A program made the position numbers and the translations under genes. Of a stretch of DNA of 64,000 nucleotides, positions 53,700 to 64,000 are shown in pieces. Position 1 is the first letter of the stretch. Every line of letters starts with the position of its first letter. The DNA lies in assembly GCF_003265705.1 (NCBI RefSeq), contig NW_020312817.1:49109172-49173171 (forward strand), written 5' to 3'. Below the pieces are notes generated by a model that did not search any database, was not told the DNA's origin, and worked only from the letters and a program-made list of their open reading frames with translations. This DNA is from Callorhinus ursinus (Eukaryota > Chordata > Mammalia > Carnivora > Otariidae).

Positions 53700-54620
53700 A
53701 AAGAAGAAGCCATGTTTATGACCTAGCGCCAGGGCTCCAAGGCATGTTACCCGTGCAGTCTCACAGAGTCCTGTGCTTGGAAGGGCTTGCACTTCATTTA
53801 ATGCCTTGCTGTCACCGTCTTGAACTTGTTAAAATTTTTAACAAGGACCCCACATGTTCATTTTGCAATGGGTCCCACAAATCATGCGGCCAGGCCTACC
53901 TGGCACCAACCTGCCAACTGTGTGGATTCCTACATCATCCCCAGTGAGGTAGAGAAAGCAGATCCCAGCTGATGCAGCCTGGTGGACTTCAAGAGCAGGT
54001 GTTTACATGGAGACAGAAAAGTTGAGGGACCATCACATGGTTCCAGAGACCACCCATGGCGTCTAGGACAGGCGGGCAGAGGACTGATGCATTCGAAGAA
54101 AAGGAAAGAGTCTAGAGTCTGCAGGTCTTACAGACACCACTAGTTTGGGTGGAAGTAGAAGTGTGATTGAGCCACAACAATGATTTTATTATTTACTGAT
54201 AATAAAAACTATGCAGCCCTCAAGCTGGGGCTTGAAGATTTCACAGGTAGAGCACATGCTGTGGCTGGGCTGGGGCCTTGGAAAGCAGAGCTTAGTGGAG
54301 GATCAGGCAAGCTGCAGCTGTAGGTGATGGGGTCAGGATGGCGATGGGAAAATGTGGGGAGAATGGGGGCAGTGGAGGTCCCAGACCTCTGCAAGGGTTG
54401 CAGGATGAGACTGGAGAGGGGGACGCCTGAGCCCCAACAGGTTTCCAGCACCAAGATTGATGGACAAATAAAGAAGACTAATAACAGGAATGGGACACCA
54501 GAAAAAAGCCAGGTGGGCTGTCTGGGAAGACAGTGAAAAGGCTGACTAAATGTAGTCTGGGCACTAGCTCGTTGGACAGGTAGATGGCCACGCAGCTCAC
54601 CAGTCAGAGGGAAGCCAGGT
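53700..54620. other. Intergenic, no gene recognised
   Basis: 53,820-53,885 (AACAAGGACCCCACATG...TTTTGCAATGGGTCCCAC) resembles a recurring mammalian repeat phrase but was not named. No gene supported. Confidence 0.4.
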
Positions 54621-54624
54621 TGCA

Positions 54625-54880
54625 GAGTGGAAAGCCTGCGGATTCTGGCACCAGATGGCCTGGGTTCTAGCCCTACCTCTGCTACTTGTTAAAGGAGCCG
54701 TCTTGGCCCAGTTATTCAACCTCTGCACCTGAGCTTCCTCGCGATAAAATGTCAATTTGAATTTTTTTTATCTTACAATGTGCCTTTGAATTAATATATG
54801 TAAAGCACTTAGAACAGTGCTTGACACCTAGTAAGTGTGCTGGACAAGTCACGCACTTGCTTTTATCATTATTATGACTG
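54625..54880 (+). mobile_element. MIR SINE, nearly complete
   Basis: 'GGAAAGCCTGCGGATTCTGGCACCAGATGGCCTGGG', 'TGCTACTTGTT', 'GTAAAGCACTTAGAACAGTGCTTGACACCTAGTAAGTG' and 'ATCATTATTATGAC' form a MIR from head to tail. Confidence 0.75.
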
Positions 54881-54929
54881 GTAAGTAACATCTTGTGTGT
54901 GTGCACGTTGCAGCCGTCAGCCGCTAGCA

Positions 54930-55245
54930 GAGACGTGGCTATGGCACCGCCTTCTGGCACTGGAGGCTTAAACATCACTCAAGAGGCACCGGAAGGCGGC
55001 AGCCCCCTCCTCCCTCCCTGGTTAACATTTCTAAAATATCTGTGAGGTCCAACTGCGCAGGAAGGCAACGCCCCCCTGACTCAGAAGAAGAGGCTGTGGT
55101 CCAACCCGCGACAGGCACCTGGCCTGGCGCGGCCGCGACTACCCCACCCCCACCCCCACCAAGCGCCAGCACCTCTGGGCGGCGGGCGCCACCTGGAGGC
55201 CACCTCAAGATCTGCGGGGATGCCGCAGGCCCTTGGGAAGGTGGC
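54930..55245. promoter_or_regulatory. Small GC-rich patch with AP-1-type and CTCF-like motifs
   Basis: Locally GC- and CpG-enriched with no repeat. Holds CTGACTCAG (AP-1 type, about 55,076-55,084), a GCGGCCGCG stretch and a CTCF-like GCGCCACCTGGAGG (55,186-55,199, minus-strand core CCTCCAGGTGGCGC, one mismatch). It could be a distal element. No transcript evidence. Confidence 0.35.
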
Positions 55246-55441
55246 AGAATCCTTTCATTGTCTTTTATCCTTTATTAAGCCACTGCTGTGTCTTGGGCTC
55301 TGGTGACACGGGTGGAAATAAAGCTTACGTCCGGTCTCCCATGACATTTATGGCTTGATGGAGAAGGCAGACCCTTGACAAATAATTCAATGTGTAACGC
55401 TAGGGCTGGGAAAGAGATGGATACAAAGGAGGGAATACCCA

Positions 55442-55631
55442 GAGCGCCTGGGCGGCTCAGCCAGTGTAGCCGTACTCTTGATCTCTTCTCAGGTTCATGA
55501 TCTCAGGATCCTGGGATCAAGCCCCAGGTAGGGCTCCACATTGGGGGTGGAGCCTGCTTAAGATTCTCTCTCTGCCACTTCCCCTGCTCACAGTCGCTCG
55601 CTGTCACTCTTTCAAAATAAAAAAAAAGGGA
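55442..55631 (+). mobile_element. Can-SINE, older variant
   Basis: Diverged head (GAGCGCCTGGGCGGCTCAGC) and a body of the older type (GATCTCTTCTCAGGTTCATG...GGGCTCCACATTGGGGGTGG), A-rich tail. The next SINE begins directly at its tail. Confidence 0.88.
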
Positions 55632-55838
55632 GGGTGCCTGGGTGGCTCAGTTGGTTAAGCGACTGCCTTCGGCTCAGGTCATGATCCTGGAGTCCTGGGA
55701 TCAAGTCCCACATCGGGCTCCCTGCTCAGCAGGGAGTCTGCTTCTCCCTCTGACCCTCTTCCCTCTCGTGCTATCTCTCATTCTCTCTCTCTCTCAAATA
55801 AATAAATAAAATCTTTTAAAAAATCATTTAAAAAAAAA
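55632..55838 (+). mobile_element. Can-SINE (SINEC), full length, in tail of another SINE
   Basis: Well-preserved element starting GGGTGCCTGGGTGGCTCAG, inserted at the A-rich tail of the older SINE. Shared A/GGGAGGG sequence on both sides is its probable target duplication. Confidence 0.93.
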
Positions 55839-55844
55839 AGGAGG

Positions 55845-56300
55845 GAGTTAACCCACCACCCAAGACATTTATTGGTGCCGGGTGCCATTAAAAGCACTAG
55901 AAATAAAGAAAGGAACAAAACAAGCTCCTGCCCCTGAGGAGCTCATCACGGGTAGGACAGACAGGCAAACTTAGAGGTAAGGGAAAGAGTTAAGAATGAG
56001 CCAGCCCAGGATCAGAGGTGTCCGGAGGGAGGTCAGGGACATCCTCCAGGAAAACATATTCCTTGAGTTGAATTTTGAAGAATGGGCAGGTTGGGAGTTG
56101 GGGGTGGGGTATCTTTTGTGAAATTGTGAAAGAAAAAAAAAGACATGGGTTGGAGAGTGGCAAGCTCTGTGTCTGAAATATAAGGAACATGGAAGTGAGG
56201 GGCTGGGACACCGGGCTGGAAAAGGAGTTTGGAGCCAGATCGTGAAGGGCTCCATTTGATGAGTGAAGAAGTCTGGACCAGATCTGGAGGACAGCAGGGA
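55845..56300. mobile_element. Old interspersed repeat, family undetermined
   Basis: Text such as 'ACATTTATTGGTGCCGGGTGCC', 'GCCCCTGAGGAGCTCATCACGGG', 'GAACATGGAAGTGAGGGGCTGG' and 'GCCAGATCGTGAAGGGCTCC' is typical of an ancient mammalian repeat (L2/CR1-like when reversed). The exact family cannot be told by eye. Confidence 0.4.
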
Positions 56301-56374
56301 GCATCCCAGCATCCGCAGCAGAGACTGCATTCACCCTGAGATGCAGAAGTGAGGACAGGTGAGAATACTAGCAG

Positions 56375-56525
56375 CTCAAACTCTTAGGTGCCAGAGACAA
56401 GCTGAGCACTTGGCACCCTCTACATGAGCCTGTGGGCTAAGTACTATTATCATTCCAATTTAACCAATGGAAAAAACAGGCAGCCATCAAGTGCCGGCTA
56501 CACTGAAGTTAGGTTCAAACTCGTG
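56375..56525 (-). mobile_element. MIR SINE fragment
   Basis: Reversed MIR text: 'TGAGCACTTGGCACCCTCTACATGAGCC', 'GTACTATTATCATTCCAATTTAACC'. Confidence 0.5.
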
Positions 56526-56948
56526 GGCCAGCTGCACGCCTGGGCAATTCTGTGGACAGCAGAGTCAGCTGTGCCGGGGTGGGGGGGGGGGGCCGGGGGC
56601 TAGAGCCAAGACCCACTTCATGGGGGCCATCAGCAGTATGAAATGATCTGCAAGATGAAGAATAGGAAAGAGCTGACAACCAGATTATTAGGAAAAGTTC
56701 ACTTTTGAGATAATCAATTGTTAGACCTGGAAAAAACCTTATGGCTCATCCAGAACAACCCCATTCTGTCATCAATTCGGGCACTGATTCAAGCCACATG
56801 AGTCTGCACCGTATCTCTGCCTCCTGCCCTGGCCCCCGGAAAGCATGAGCCCTGCATGTTCCCAAGTGCAGGCCTCTGCTGGATCTCAGCCTTGTGCCTA
56901 CTCATGGACACCACTTCATCCATCGGCCCCTCTCACACTACCTGAACA
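56526..56948. other. Intergenic, no gene recognised; contains a poly-G run
   Basis: A G homopolymer near 56,577-56,599 may carry a length error. Nothing else supported. Confidence 0.45.
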
Positions 56949-57079
56949 TTTTTTTTTTTTTGAGAGAGAGAGAGAGAGTACACGCACGTGAGGGGGGCTC
57001 AGTCCCACCACCCTGAGATCATGACCTGAGCCGAAATCAAGAGTTGGTCGCTTAACTGACGGAGCCACCCAGGTGCCCC
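56949..57079 (-). mobile_element. Can-SINE, short antisense copy
   Basis: T run, GA-rich segment, then head complement GAGCCACCCAGGTGCCCC. Body shorter than usual, older type. Confidence 0.88.
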
Positions 57080-57764
57080 AAACAATTGTTTTATCTTTCT
57101 TTCTACTGAAGGAAACGTGGATATGTTCCCAAAACATGCAGATGTACTATAATTTCTTCCATCTAAATTTTTTTTTAATTTTAAAAATCCCATTGACCCC
57201 AGATCTCTCCCACTGCCACCATTCTATTACATCAATCCTCTTCAAAAGAGTTAATTATATGCAGACTGCACTTTCTCTCCTCTTAGCCTTTCTTGAACCC
57301 ACTTCAATCAGTTTCATTCCTGTGACGCCACCCAAATTGCTCTTGTGGAGGTCACAAATCACTCCACAGCCCAGTCTCAAGTCAGTTGAGAGTTCTCATC
57401 TTGGTGACCTGTCAGCAGCATTCAACACTGTTGTGTGTCTTCACCCGGTGCCTGAAAGCTCTCTATGCATTTCTCCACCTGCACCCACTTCCTAAAGATC
57501 TAACTTGGCCTCCCACTTACAACTCCCAAGTGTGTATTTCCAGCCTGACTTCTCCCCGGAAATCAGACCCGTGTATCCAGCTGCTTACTTAACATCTGCA
57601 TTTGGACCCTGAGGCCTGATATGAATCTCAAACTTAGTGTGTCCAAAAACAAGCTCCGAATCCTCCCCCCAAACCCCGCTCCTCCCACACTCCTTCCCAT
57701 CTCAAGCAATGAAAAGCCCAATATTCCAGTTGCTCAGAACAAACCCTTTCATCCTGAGATCTGA

Positions 57765-58085
57765 ATCTGTCAGGACAAATTGGGTTATGCTGCAGTGACA
57801 CAGAACCCCCAAATCTCAGAGGCATCACACACAAATGTTTATTTTGTTGTTTGTGTCCAGCCTGAGCTGGTAGGAGCTCTATACATCATGTTCACTTAGG
57901 GAACTGACCAAATATTTCCACGTGCTTTGAGGCAGGAGAAGGCATGTTGCAAGGTCTTGCTCTCACACTTAAATGCCACACACATTTCTTCTGCTCGTAT
58001 TCTGTTGTCCAAAGCAAGTGTGGCCACACCTAACTTAAAGGAGGGTGGAAAATGCGAGCCTGTGTGCCAAAAGCAGAAAACACCT
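57765..58085 (-). mobile_element. Old LTR inserted in L2
   Basis: 'GTCAGGACAAATTGGGTTATGCTGCAGTGACACAG...CTCAGAGGCATCACACACAAATGTTTATTTTG' is a typical old mammalian LTR phrase (reversed). The L2 blocks continue on either side. Confidence 0.5.
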
Positions 58086-58560
58086 GAAATACCGTGCACA
58101 GCCCTCACCATCCTCAACCCCTCTCTCTCCCTGCACCAACGTCTTTCACTTGGGTCGTTGCAATAGCTTCTTTACTGGACTTTCTGCTTCTGCCCTTGGC
58201 CCCCTCAGCCGATTCTCCACACAGCACCCTAGTGATTCTTTTAAATGTGTCCCCCCTCTTCTCAGACCTTTCCGATGTTTCCCATCTGAAGGAGGGTAAT
58301 AGAGTCCTTACAATAACTCATGAGGCTATGTAAGCTGCCCACCCTGTTCCCACTTCTCAAACCTAATCTCCTACAACCGCCTCTTTTGATCTTCCTGTTC
58401 AGGCCTGTTGGGCCCCGGGGGTTTCTGGGATATGGAGCATGTTCAGCCTCAACACCTTCACACGTGCTTGCTCCTTGCACCTAAAATGCTCTCACGAGGT
58501 AACCATGTGTCTTTGTCTCCTATTCATAGAGGCCTTCCCTGATCACCTTTAAAATCACAA

Positions 58561-58602
<42 letters not shown>
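58561..58602. repeat. (TC)n(AC)n microsatellite
   Basis: 10 TC units followed by about 11 AC units, inside the L2 3' end. Probably variable in length. Confidence 0.95.
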
Positions 58603-58800
58603 CAGCAGCACTCTTCATGCCCCACCCCCAACACTGTTTTAATTCCCCTCAGAGAACTTGTCACTGCCTGGCATATTATATATTTGGTTTAATCTGCTTA
58701 ATATCTGTCTCCCCAACTAGAATATATATTTTATGCAAGCAAGAATTTTGTTTTATCACTGCTGCCTCTCCAGGGCCTGCAACATAAAACAAGTTGAACT

Positions 58801-60035
58801 TGAGGAAGTGAGGCCCAAAGCTTGTCAATGCAGAGCTTGAAATAAACTGTCGCTCTCCAGACCTTCTATCCACAGCTCTTCCCAATGTACCGTGAGGCAT
58901 CTTGAAAAGCCATATGTGGGCCCAGATTGCCCTGGGGAATGAAGAACTGCTCATTTACCTAAGTCAGAACTCAGACCAGGGCATGGGAAATCTCACTGTG
59001 CATCCCTGTGGGAAGTGCATGTGTGCAGGGGACGGGAGAAGCCACTCTGCACTCCACCACGGGTGAGTGAGGCCTTTGTGTAGGGAGCCACGTGCGGACA
59101 CCCAGGAAGGCAGACTCCATCAGCGGTGATGGAACGTTCATGATTGGCACCTAAGGGTCTACCAGACCTATTATTATTCATGTAATGGAAATAAACGGAG
59201 ACTTAAAACAAGAAGTGTTTATGGTGGGGAAAGGTGTGTTGACCAAAAAAACCCATAAGGGCCAGAGCTCCTCCAGCGCCTTCATCCCCAGCACCTGCTC
59301 TGGTCCCAGCCCCAACCCCAGCCTTCCCTCTGGCCTCCTCAGCCCAAGAAGCAGCATGTAGACTTCCTGCCCCAGCACAGCCTGGCCTCAGCATGGGCCC
59401 TGTGCTGACCAGTAGGCTCTCCTGGCTCCTTCCACAGCACAGGGTCTGGCCAGGTCTCGTCACGGCGTCCTCCGTCACGGACAGCGACAAGGAGCCCCAG
59501 AGCAAGCGCATAGCCTGAGTGGTCCGGCTGCTGCTGGGGACCGTGCACACACGCTCGTGTCGGACTCGGAAGTCAGCAAGTGCTTCGCAGCGCCACCCAG
59601 TTTGTGGGAGGAGAGGACTTGGCTCAGAATGCGTACACATTGCCCAAGAACGTATCCCCAGATGTGCCCACCCTGGGCTGATGCAGCACCTCACAAGGCA
59701 CTCTGCGCTGATCCGTGAGCCCTGCGCTCGGGAGGGGGGGCGGGGCATCCTCATGCCCTCACTGTGGACTCAGCTCCGGAACGGCCAGATGAGCATCAGA
59801 GCTACATCAGCACTTTCACGGAGCCCCTGGGAAGGCCATGGGGTGATATTCAGGCTTCAGACAGTGGAATGTGTGTGTCGTAACACCAAATGCATCATAG
59901 TTAACCTGCTCATGAACCTGTTCCGGGTTCCAGGCCCCCCGGGGTGGTCCAGAACATCCTGCTGGTAATCGCCGCTCTCCCCCCATCATTATTGATTCTG
60001 TCTCTCTACTGCTTGATTCCCATCGAAATAGAAAC
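58801..60035. other. Intergenic, no gene recognised
   Basis: GC-richer at 59,260-59,800 with frames up to 183 codons on the minus strand and 149 on the plus strand, overlapping and domain-free. Looks neither repeated nor clearly genic. No HK2 exon recognised. Confidence 0.4.
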
Positions 60036-60599
60036 ATGCCATAATTCCTTCCGCCTTGAAAACTCACCTGTCCGCTGCTCTCTTGCAAAACTCTTCTAAA
60101 GATTCAACCATGTTCACTGCCTCTGGTGTCCTTTGCCTTCTGGAATCCACCCCACCCTCGCCCCAGCTGCTCTGGTCCAGGTCAGGGATTGCCTCCCTAT
60201 GCCAAATGCCATGATCAGCGGCGCACCTGCTTTTCTGCCTCATCTTCCAGACCTCTCAATTTTGGAAATCCTCAAGATTTAGTCTGTAACATCTCTTTTC
60301 CCTTATTTATATTCACTTTTAAGGTGATCTCATCCAATTCCATGATTTTAATACATATATAAATTTAGGACTCCTCGATTTTTGTGTCCAACCTTAACAC
60401 TCTGCTGAACTTCAGGCCCCCACACCCAACTACCGACTCAGCATCTCTGTCAGGACATCCAATTAGCAGCTCCAACTTCACATGCCCCAAACAAAACTGT
60501 CTCCTTCCTCTCCTTTCTCCCTCCCTCCTTCCCTTCACCCCTCCCTTCCTCTATTCCTTTCTTTCTTCTTAAATCTTTTCTCCCTCTCCTTCTCTTGCT

Positions 60600-61760
60600 T
60601 TTACTTGCAATGGGGAATTTCAAACATCTACAAAATAGACAGACTGGTCTAATGAATGCCCATGTACCCATCACACAGATTCAACTCATGGCCAATCTTT
60701 CTTCTCTTCCCCCTGAAGCCTGCATCATTTTGAAGCCAGTCCCAGAGATACACACCGTGTCACTTTATCTGTGTGTATTTCAGTGCGTGTCTCTCAAAGA
60801 TAGACCTCATGTTTGTGGCGCCTGAGTGGCTCAATCGGTTAAGCGTCTGCCTTCGGCTCAGGTCATGATCCTGGAGTCCCAGGATCCAGTCCCAGATCTG
60901 GCTCCCTGCTCAGCGGGGAGTCTGCTTCTCCCTCTGCCCCTCACCCTGCTGTGACGTTCTATCTCACTCTCTCTCCCTCTCTCTCTCAAATAAATTTTTA
61001 AAAAAGACGTCACATTTAAACATGATCATCATACCATTATTGCACTCACAGAAAGTAACAGTTCCTTCATATGACCTCATACCCAGTGTTCCAATTTCCA
61101 AATGGTCTCATTAAGTTTTGGTAAGCCTGTTTGTTTGAACCAGGATCCAAAAGAGATGGACACAGTGTGATTGTCTGATATACCTTTAAAGTCTCTTTTA
61201 ATCCCTAGGTTCTCCCCTCCCTCTCTTTTTCCTTTTCAATGTATTTGTTGAAACAAGACCATTTGTCCTACAGAGTTTTCTTAATTTGGGATTTTGCTGA
61301 ATGTCCCACCTGTGTATTACCTACAAATCAGTATTTAGATTCTAGAGGTGTTAGAAGAGATCAGGAGGCAGCTAATGTCTGTTTCTCTCTCTTTTCATCA
61401 TACTCAAAGCAGTTTATGCTCACTGCCTGGGTCCATTACATCATTAGCATTGTCAAATGATGACTTTTTAAATTCTGTAATTCTTCTTTATTCCTTAGCT
61501 GAAATACTTCTGTAAAGACAAATGTCCCCTCATCTACTATTTGGTTACCCCGAGGTATAGTTTGCATAGGAAAGGCAGTATAAATGCTTGACTTTTTCTC
61601 CTATATTAACCAGTTTTCAAAATACTGAGTTGGTTCCTTACCATTCTCTAACAGAGACCAATTAAGTGACCAAATTTACTAGCACCATAAACTCATGGAT
61701 TCGAACACCTTTGAGAGTGTTTCAATCCATCAGTCTTACCTTTCTTGGTGCTCACATTAT
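60600..61760 (+). mobile_element. Old L1 3' UTR inserted in L2
   Basis: 'GGGGAATTTCAAACATCTAC', 'GAATGCCCATGTACCCATCACACAG', 'GTTTGTTTGAACCAGGATCC', 'TTTAAAGTCTCTTTTAATCC' and 'CTACAAATCAGTATTTAGATTCTAGAGG' are typical of an L1M 3' UTR. A Can-SINE divides it. Confidence 0.68.
60815..61004 (+). mobile_element. Can-SINE (SINEC), full length
   Basis: Head GTGGCGCCTGAGTGGCTCAA, tail AAATAAATTTTTAAAAA, duplication AGACCTCATGTTT (60,802-60,814) / AGACGTCACATTT (61,005-61,017). Confidence 0.92.
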
Positions 61761-62785
61761 CCCATCTTTAGCGTGGGGCTTCGTCCTTCTGACAGGGACA
61801 GGGCCCCAAATTGTCTTTGCTAGGCCTCTCTATCTGGTATTTTAAGATGCTCGAGGATCACGCGGTGCATTTCCTGCCCCAGACCTAGGACCAGCAAACC
61901 TGGGAGACGGTATTTCAAGACCACAGTCTGGGTGCTGGGGTGATTGTTGTTCCTGAGGTGGTTCAGGATAGATCTCTTGATTTTGCTCCTCCAAACCTGC
62001 CCCATCCCAGTTCTCACCCACGTCACTGGAGGACAGCTCCATTCTTTGAGTTACTCAAGCCACAAACCTTGGATCTTCTCTTTCCTTCACACCCCCTAAC
62101 CATTCTGTTCACAAGTCTGTTGACTTTATCTTCGAAACATACCCGGTGTGAGAGCTCTCGCCACGGGAACTGCCACCTGCCTGGTCTGTCATCTCTCACC
62201 TGGTGTTACTGCAATCGACTCCTAACTGGCTTTTCCGTGTCTGCCTACTCTCTGCAGGGCAGTTAATGTGCTCTTTCTGAAAACGTAACTCAGGTCTTGG
62301 CATCCCTTTGCTCAAAACCATTTCCAGTGACTTCTCATTTCACTTGGAGCAAATTCCAACAGGCTTACAACGGTGTGCAAGGCCTCACAGGACCTGGCTT
62401 CCAACTGCCTTCCTAGCTCATCCCCCCGCTCGCCCAGTCACACCAGCCCCTCTGCGGCTCCTCAGCAGCCCTTGCCTTTGGCTCAGTGTGGGCAGCCCTT
62501 CCCCCACAGAGGCATGTGGCTCCCCCTCTATCTGAAACGCTTTCTTCTTTCCTCTGTAGTAAATAGCCACACTGCCCCCACACCATCAATCTCTATCCCC
62601 TAACCCTGCTGTATTTTTCTTCATAGCACTTAACCACGTGGGACATCATAGATGTTAGGTACTCACTCTCTCGCTATAAGGATGTAAGGTAGGAGTTGAT
62701 TTATTTTGTCCACTGCTGTATCCTCAGCATCAAAACAATGGTCCTAGTCATTGTTCAAGCAGTATTTGTTGAATGAGTGAATTAA

Positions 62786-63905
62786 GGCAAGGGAGAGGAG
62801 GGAACATCTAGGGGTGAGGTTGGGCCTCTGGGGTAATTTGCTGGTTATGGAGTTCCAGGGGCCTAGGAGAAGGGTTGAAACGTTGAACGAATGAAGAGTT
62901 AGACGAGAGAAAGAAACCGCAAACCTGCTGGAGCTGCAGGAGAGGGAAGGCCTCCAAGGAGGGAATACTAGCAGCACCAGCGACCGACGAAATCTGGGAT
63001 GTCGTGTGAGGGGCACCTTCCCACTGACCCTAAGCGGAGAAGATGCTGGAGCTACTGGAGGGAAAATTTGGCCTGTTTGGGGGGTCTCTGCCCAGCGACA
63101 GTGAGCTAGTACAGGGAGAGGCCTGGGGACCTCTCCTTTAGCCTTTGGTGGCGGTGGTGTCATCCCGGATCTCCCTCTACCTGATGAGGTGTCACCAGTG
63201 AGAAAAAACACACAGCTCTCAACTGTCCCAGACTCTCTGATTAAAATGTCCCTTCATGGTCTTCCACAAAAGTATCCCTCATTCAACCTCCAGACAAGTC
63301 AGGATTCAGCTTTGAGCCGTAAGCAAGAAAATTTATTCCAGGGAACTGGAAGAGACAGTGGTAGAAAGACAAAAGAAACAGTGTAAGCCAGAGAAAAATA
63401 AGCACTCCTGCGTTTCCATAAACACAAGAGAGCAAGAGAACCCAGAAGTCTCTGTGTTGGCAGCAGGTCAAACAAAGCTGGCTAAGCCCTTGGAAGCAAC
63501 CCAGCGAGAGGCCCAGGGCCACGTGGATGAGAATTTCCCAGAGTGCATTTCTCCACAGCCAGCCTGCTCTCCGCTCCCACCACAGCATTCAGGTGGGAAA
63601 ATTTAAAGTACTGATTTACAAGAAACCTAACTGACTTTTGGTTTATTACGTTGTTGATTCACAGTAAAGAACTGACTTTTCTTTTGAGCTGTCCAGGGTT
63701 GACCACTTGCCTTGGGAAGTCTGTCTCTTTAAGACAGCCAGTTCTCTCTAGTCCCAGCCTCGTGCCTCTGAGGCCACCTCTGCAGGGTGAGGACCTGCAA
63801 GATGGGGACCCGGGGGTACTGCGGTAATGGTGGAGCAAGGTGGGGATGGACAGTGCCCTGAATGCACACACCAGACAAAACCAGCCGGTTCTCCCTACAC
63901 TTCAC
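62786..63905. other. Intergenic, no gene recognised
   Basis: The longest frame (155 codons, minus, 62,744-63,211) has no domain. No repeat named. Confidence 0.4.
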
Positions 63906-63977
63906 CACCCTCACCCCTGCCTCCCCGACCACCCTCACCCCTGCCTCCCCGACCACCCTCACCCCTGCCTCCCCGAC
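63906..63977. repeat. 24-bp minisatellite, three perfect copies
   Basis: The unit CACCCTCACCCCTGCCTCCC + CGAC is repeated three times without change, ending 23 bp from the window edge with a partial fourth start (CAC). A perfect 24-bp period implies recent expansion. Whether it encodes anything is unsupported. Confidence 0.95.
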
Positions 63978-64000
63978 CACGCTCTGGAGTGTCCAAGCCC

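Larger units (their letters stand above)
57180..58800 (+). mobile_element. L2 LINE, long ORF2 and 3' end, split by an LTR
   Basis: The L2 RT motif survives as DLSAAFNTV (near 57,399-57,428). Further landmarks: 'GTGTGTCCAAAAACAAGC', 'CAGTTGCTCAGAACAAACCC', then after an LTR 'GTCGTTGCAATAGC', 'CTCCACACAGCACCCTAGTGATTC', 'GAGGCCTTCCCTGATCACC', and the L2 3' end 'CTAGAATATATATTTTATGC'. The reading frame is broken. Confidence 0.72.
60040..62785 (+). mobile_element. L2 LINE split by an old L1 and a Can-SINE
   Basis: 60,040-60,545 holds L2 RT text ('AAACTCTTCTAAAGATTCAACCATGTTCACTGCC', 'GTGATCTCATCCAATTCCATGA'). It resumes at about 61,970 with 'GATCTCTTGATTTTGCTCCTCCAAACCTGCCCC' and runs to the L2 end ('CACTGCTGTATCCTCAGC...CAGTATTTGTTGAATGAGTG'). 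Intervening DNA is L1 and simple pyrimidine sequence. Frames decayed. Confidence 0.68.

Noticed and set aside
53382..53947. Frames of 136 and 142 codons across the poly-G gap
   Set aside because: They read through 100 N and homopolymers. The Cys-containing tail after the gap (CSFCNGS...CQLCGF) looks zinc-finger-like but has no supporting domain order and overlaps repeat-like sequence.
59203..59968. Overlapping 183-codon minus and 149-codon plus frames
   Set aside because: No domain, no splice logic and mutually overlapping. The region is GC-rich, which lengthens chance frames. Not recognisable as HK2 or any other neighbour.
63906..63977. CRISPR-like array at the right edge
   Set aside because: The repeats are directly adjacent with no spacers, in a vertebrate genome. 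It is a minisatellite.
1..64000. Exons of TACR1 or HK2, the human neighbours of POLE4
   Set aside because: No receptor transmembrane or hexokinase motif was found in any frame. In human both genes lie tens of kilobases further away than this window reaches.

Overview
This is 64 kb of mammalian nuclear DNA from a carnivore. The strongest evidence is about two dozen copies of the tRNA-Lys-derived Can-SINE (SINEC), with its GGGGCACCTGGGTGGCTCAG-type head, CT-rich middle and AATAAATAAA tail, plus carnivore-type L1 3' ends. Several SINE variants look more like bear, seal or mustelid copies than dog copies; that is inference. There are no operons, phage genes or CRISPR arrays. I found no previously undescribed biological system.

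The only protein-coding gene I can support is POLE4, the small histone-fold subunit of DNA polymerase epsilon. It lies on the minus strand and all of its coding exons are present. Exon 1 (coding 37,672-37,887) sits in a CpG island of roughly 37,440-38,135. Exon 2 is 37,034-37,118 and exon 3 is 36,334-36,375. After a 9.1-kb intron, the last exon (from 27,193) supplies only the final four residues, the stop codon and a short 3' UTR ending at an AATAAA signal (26,890-26,895). All three introns have GT-AG ends, the reading frame is open, and the predicted protein has 118 residues. In human, POLE4 lies between HK2 and TACR1. By that synteny the left side of the window would face TACR1 and the right side HK2, but I recognise no exon of either.

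Region by region: 1-26 kb is intergenic, with MLT1 LTRs, L2, MIR, MER5-type hAT elements, old L1 pieces, Can-SINEs and one recent 5'-truncated L1 (17,467-18,244) whose middle is a 400-N gap. 26.9-37.9 kb is POLE4. Its large intron holds an old L1 in the opposite orientation, a Tigger DNA transposon split by Can-SINEs, a CA repeat and several more SINEs. 38-64 kb is intergenic upstream DNA with long L2 relics (45.1-48.9, 57.2-58.8 and 60.0-62.8 kb) broken up by younger insertions, a second gap (53,555-53,654) flanked by poly-G runs, a small GC-rich patch near 55 kb, and a 24-bp minisatellite at the right edge.

The most useful second-look items are: the poly-G gap, which seems to show one locus twice; a perfect 34-bp inverted repeat 589 bp apart at 18,622/19,278; an unidentified 1.8-kb insertion inside an L2 at 45.5-47.3 kb; layered SINE-in-SINE and SINE-in-Tigger insertions; and a perfect palindromic RFX X-box at 9,603-9,616. 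Repeat names come from remembered consensus features, not a database search, so family-level calls are firmer than subfamily calls, and edges of old repeats may be off by tens of bases.
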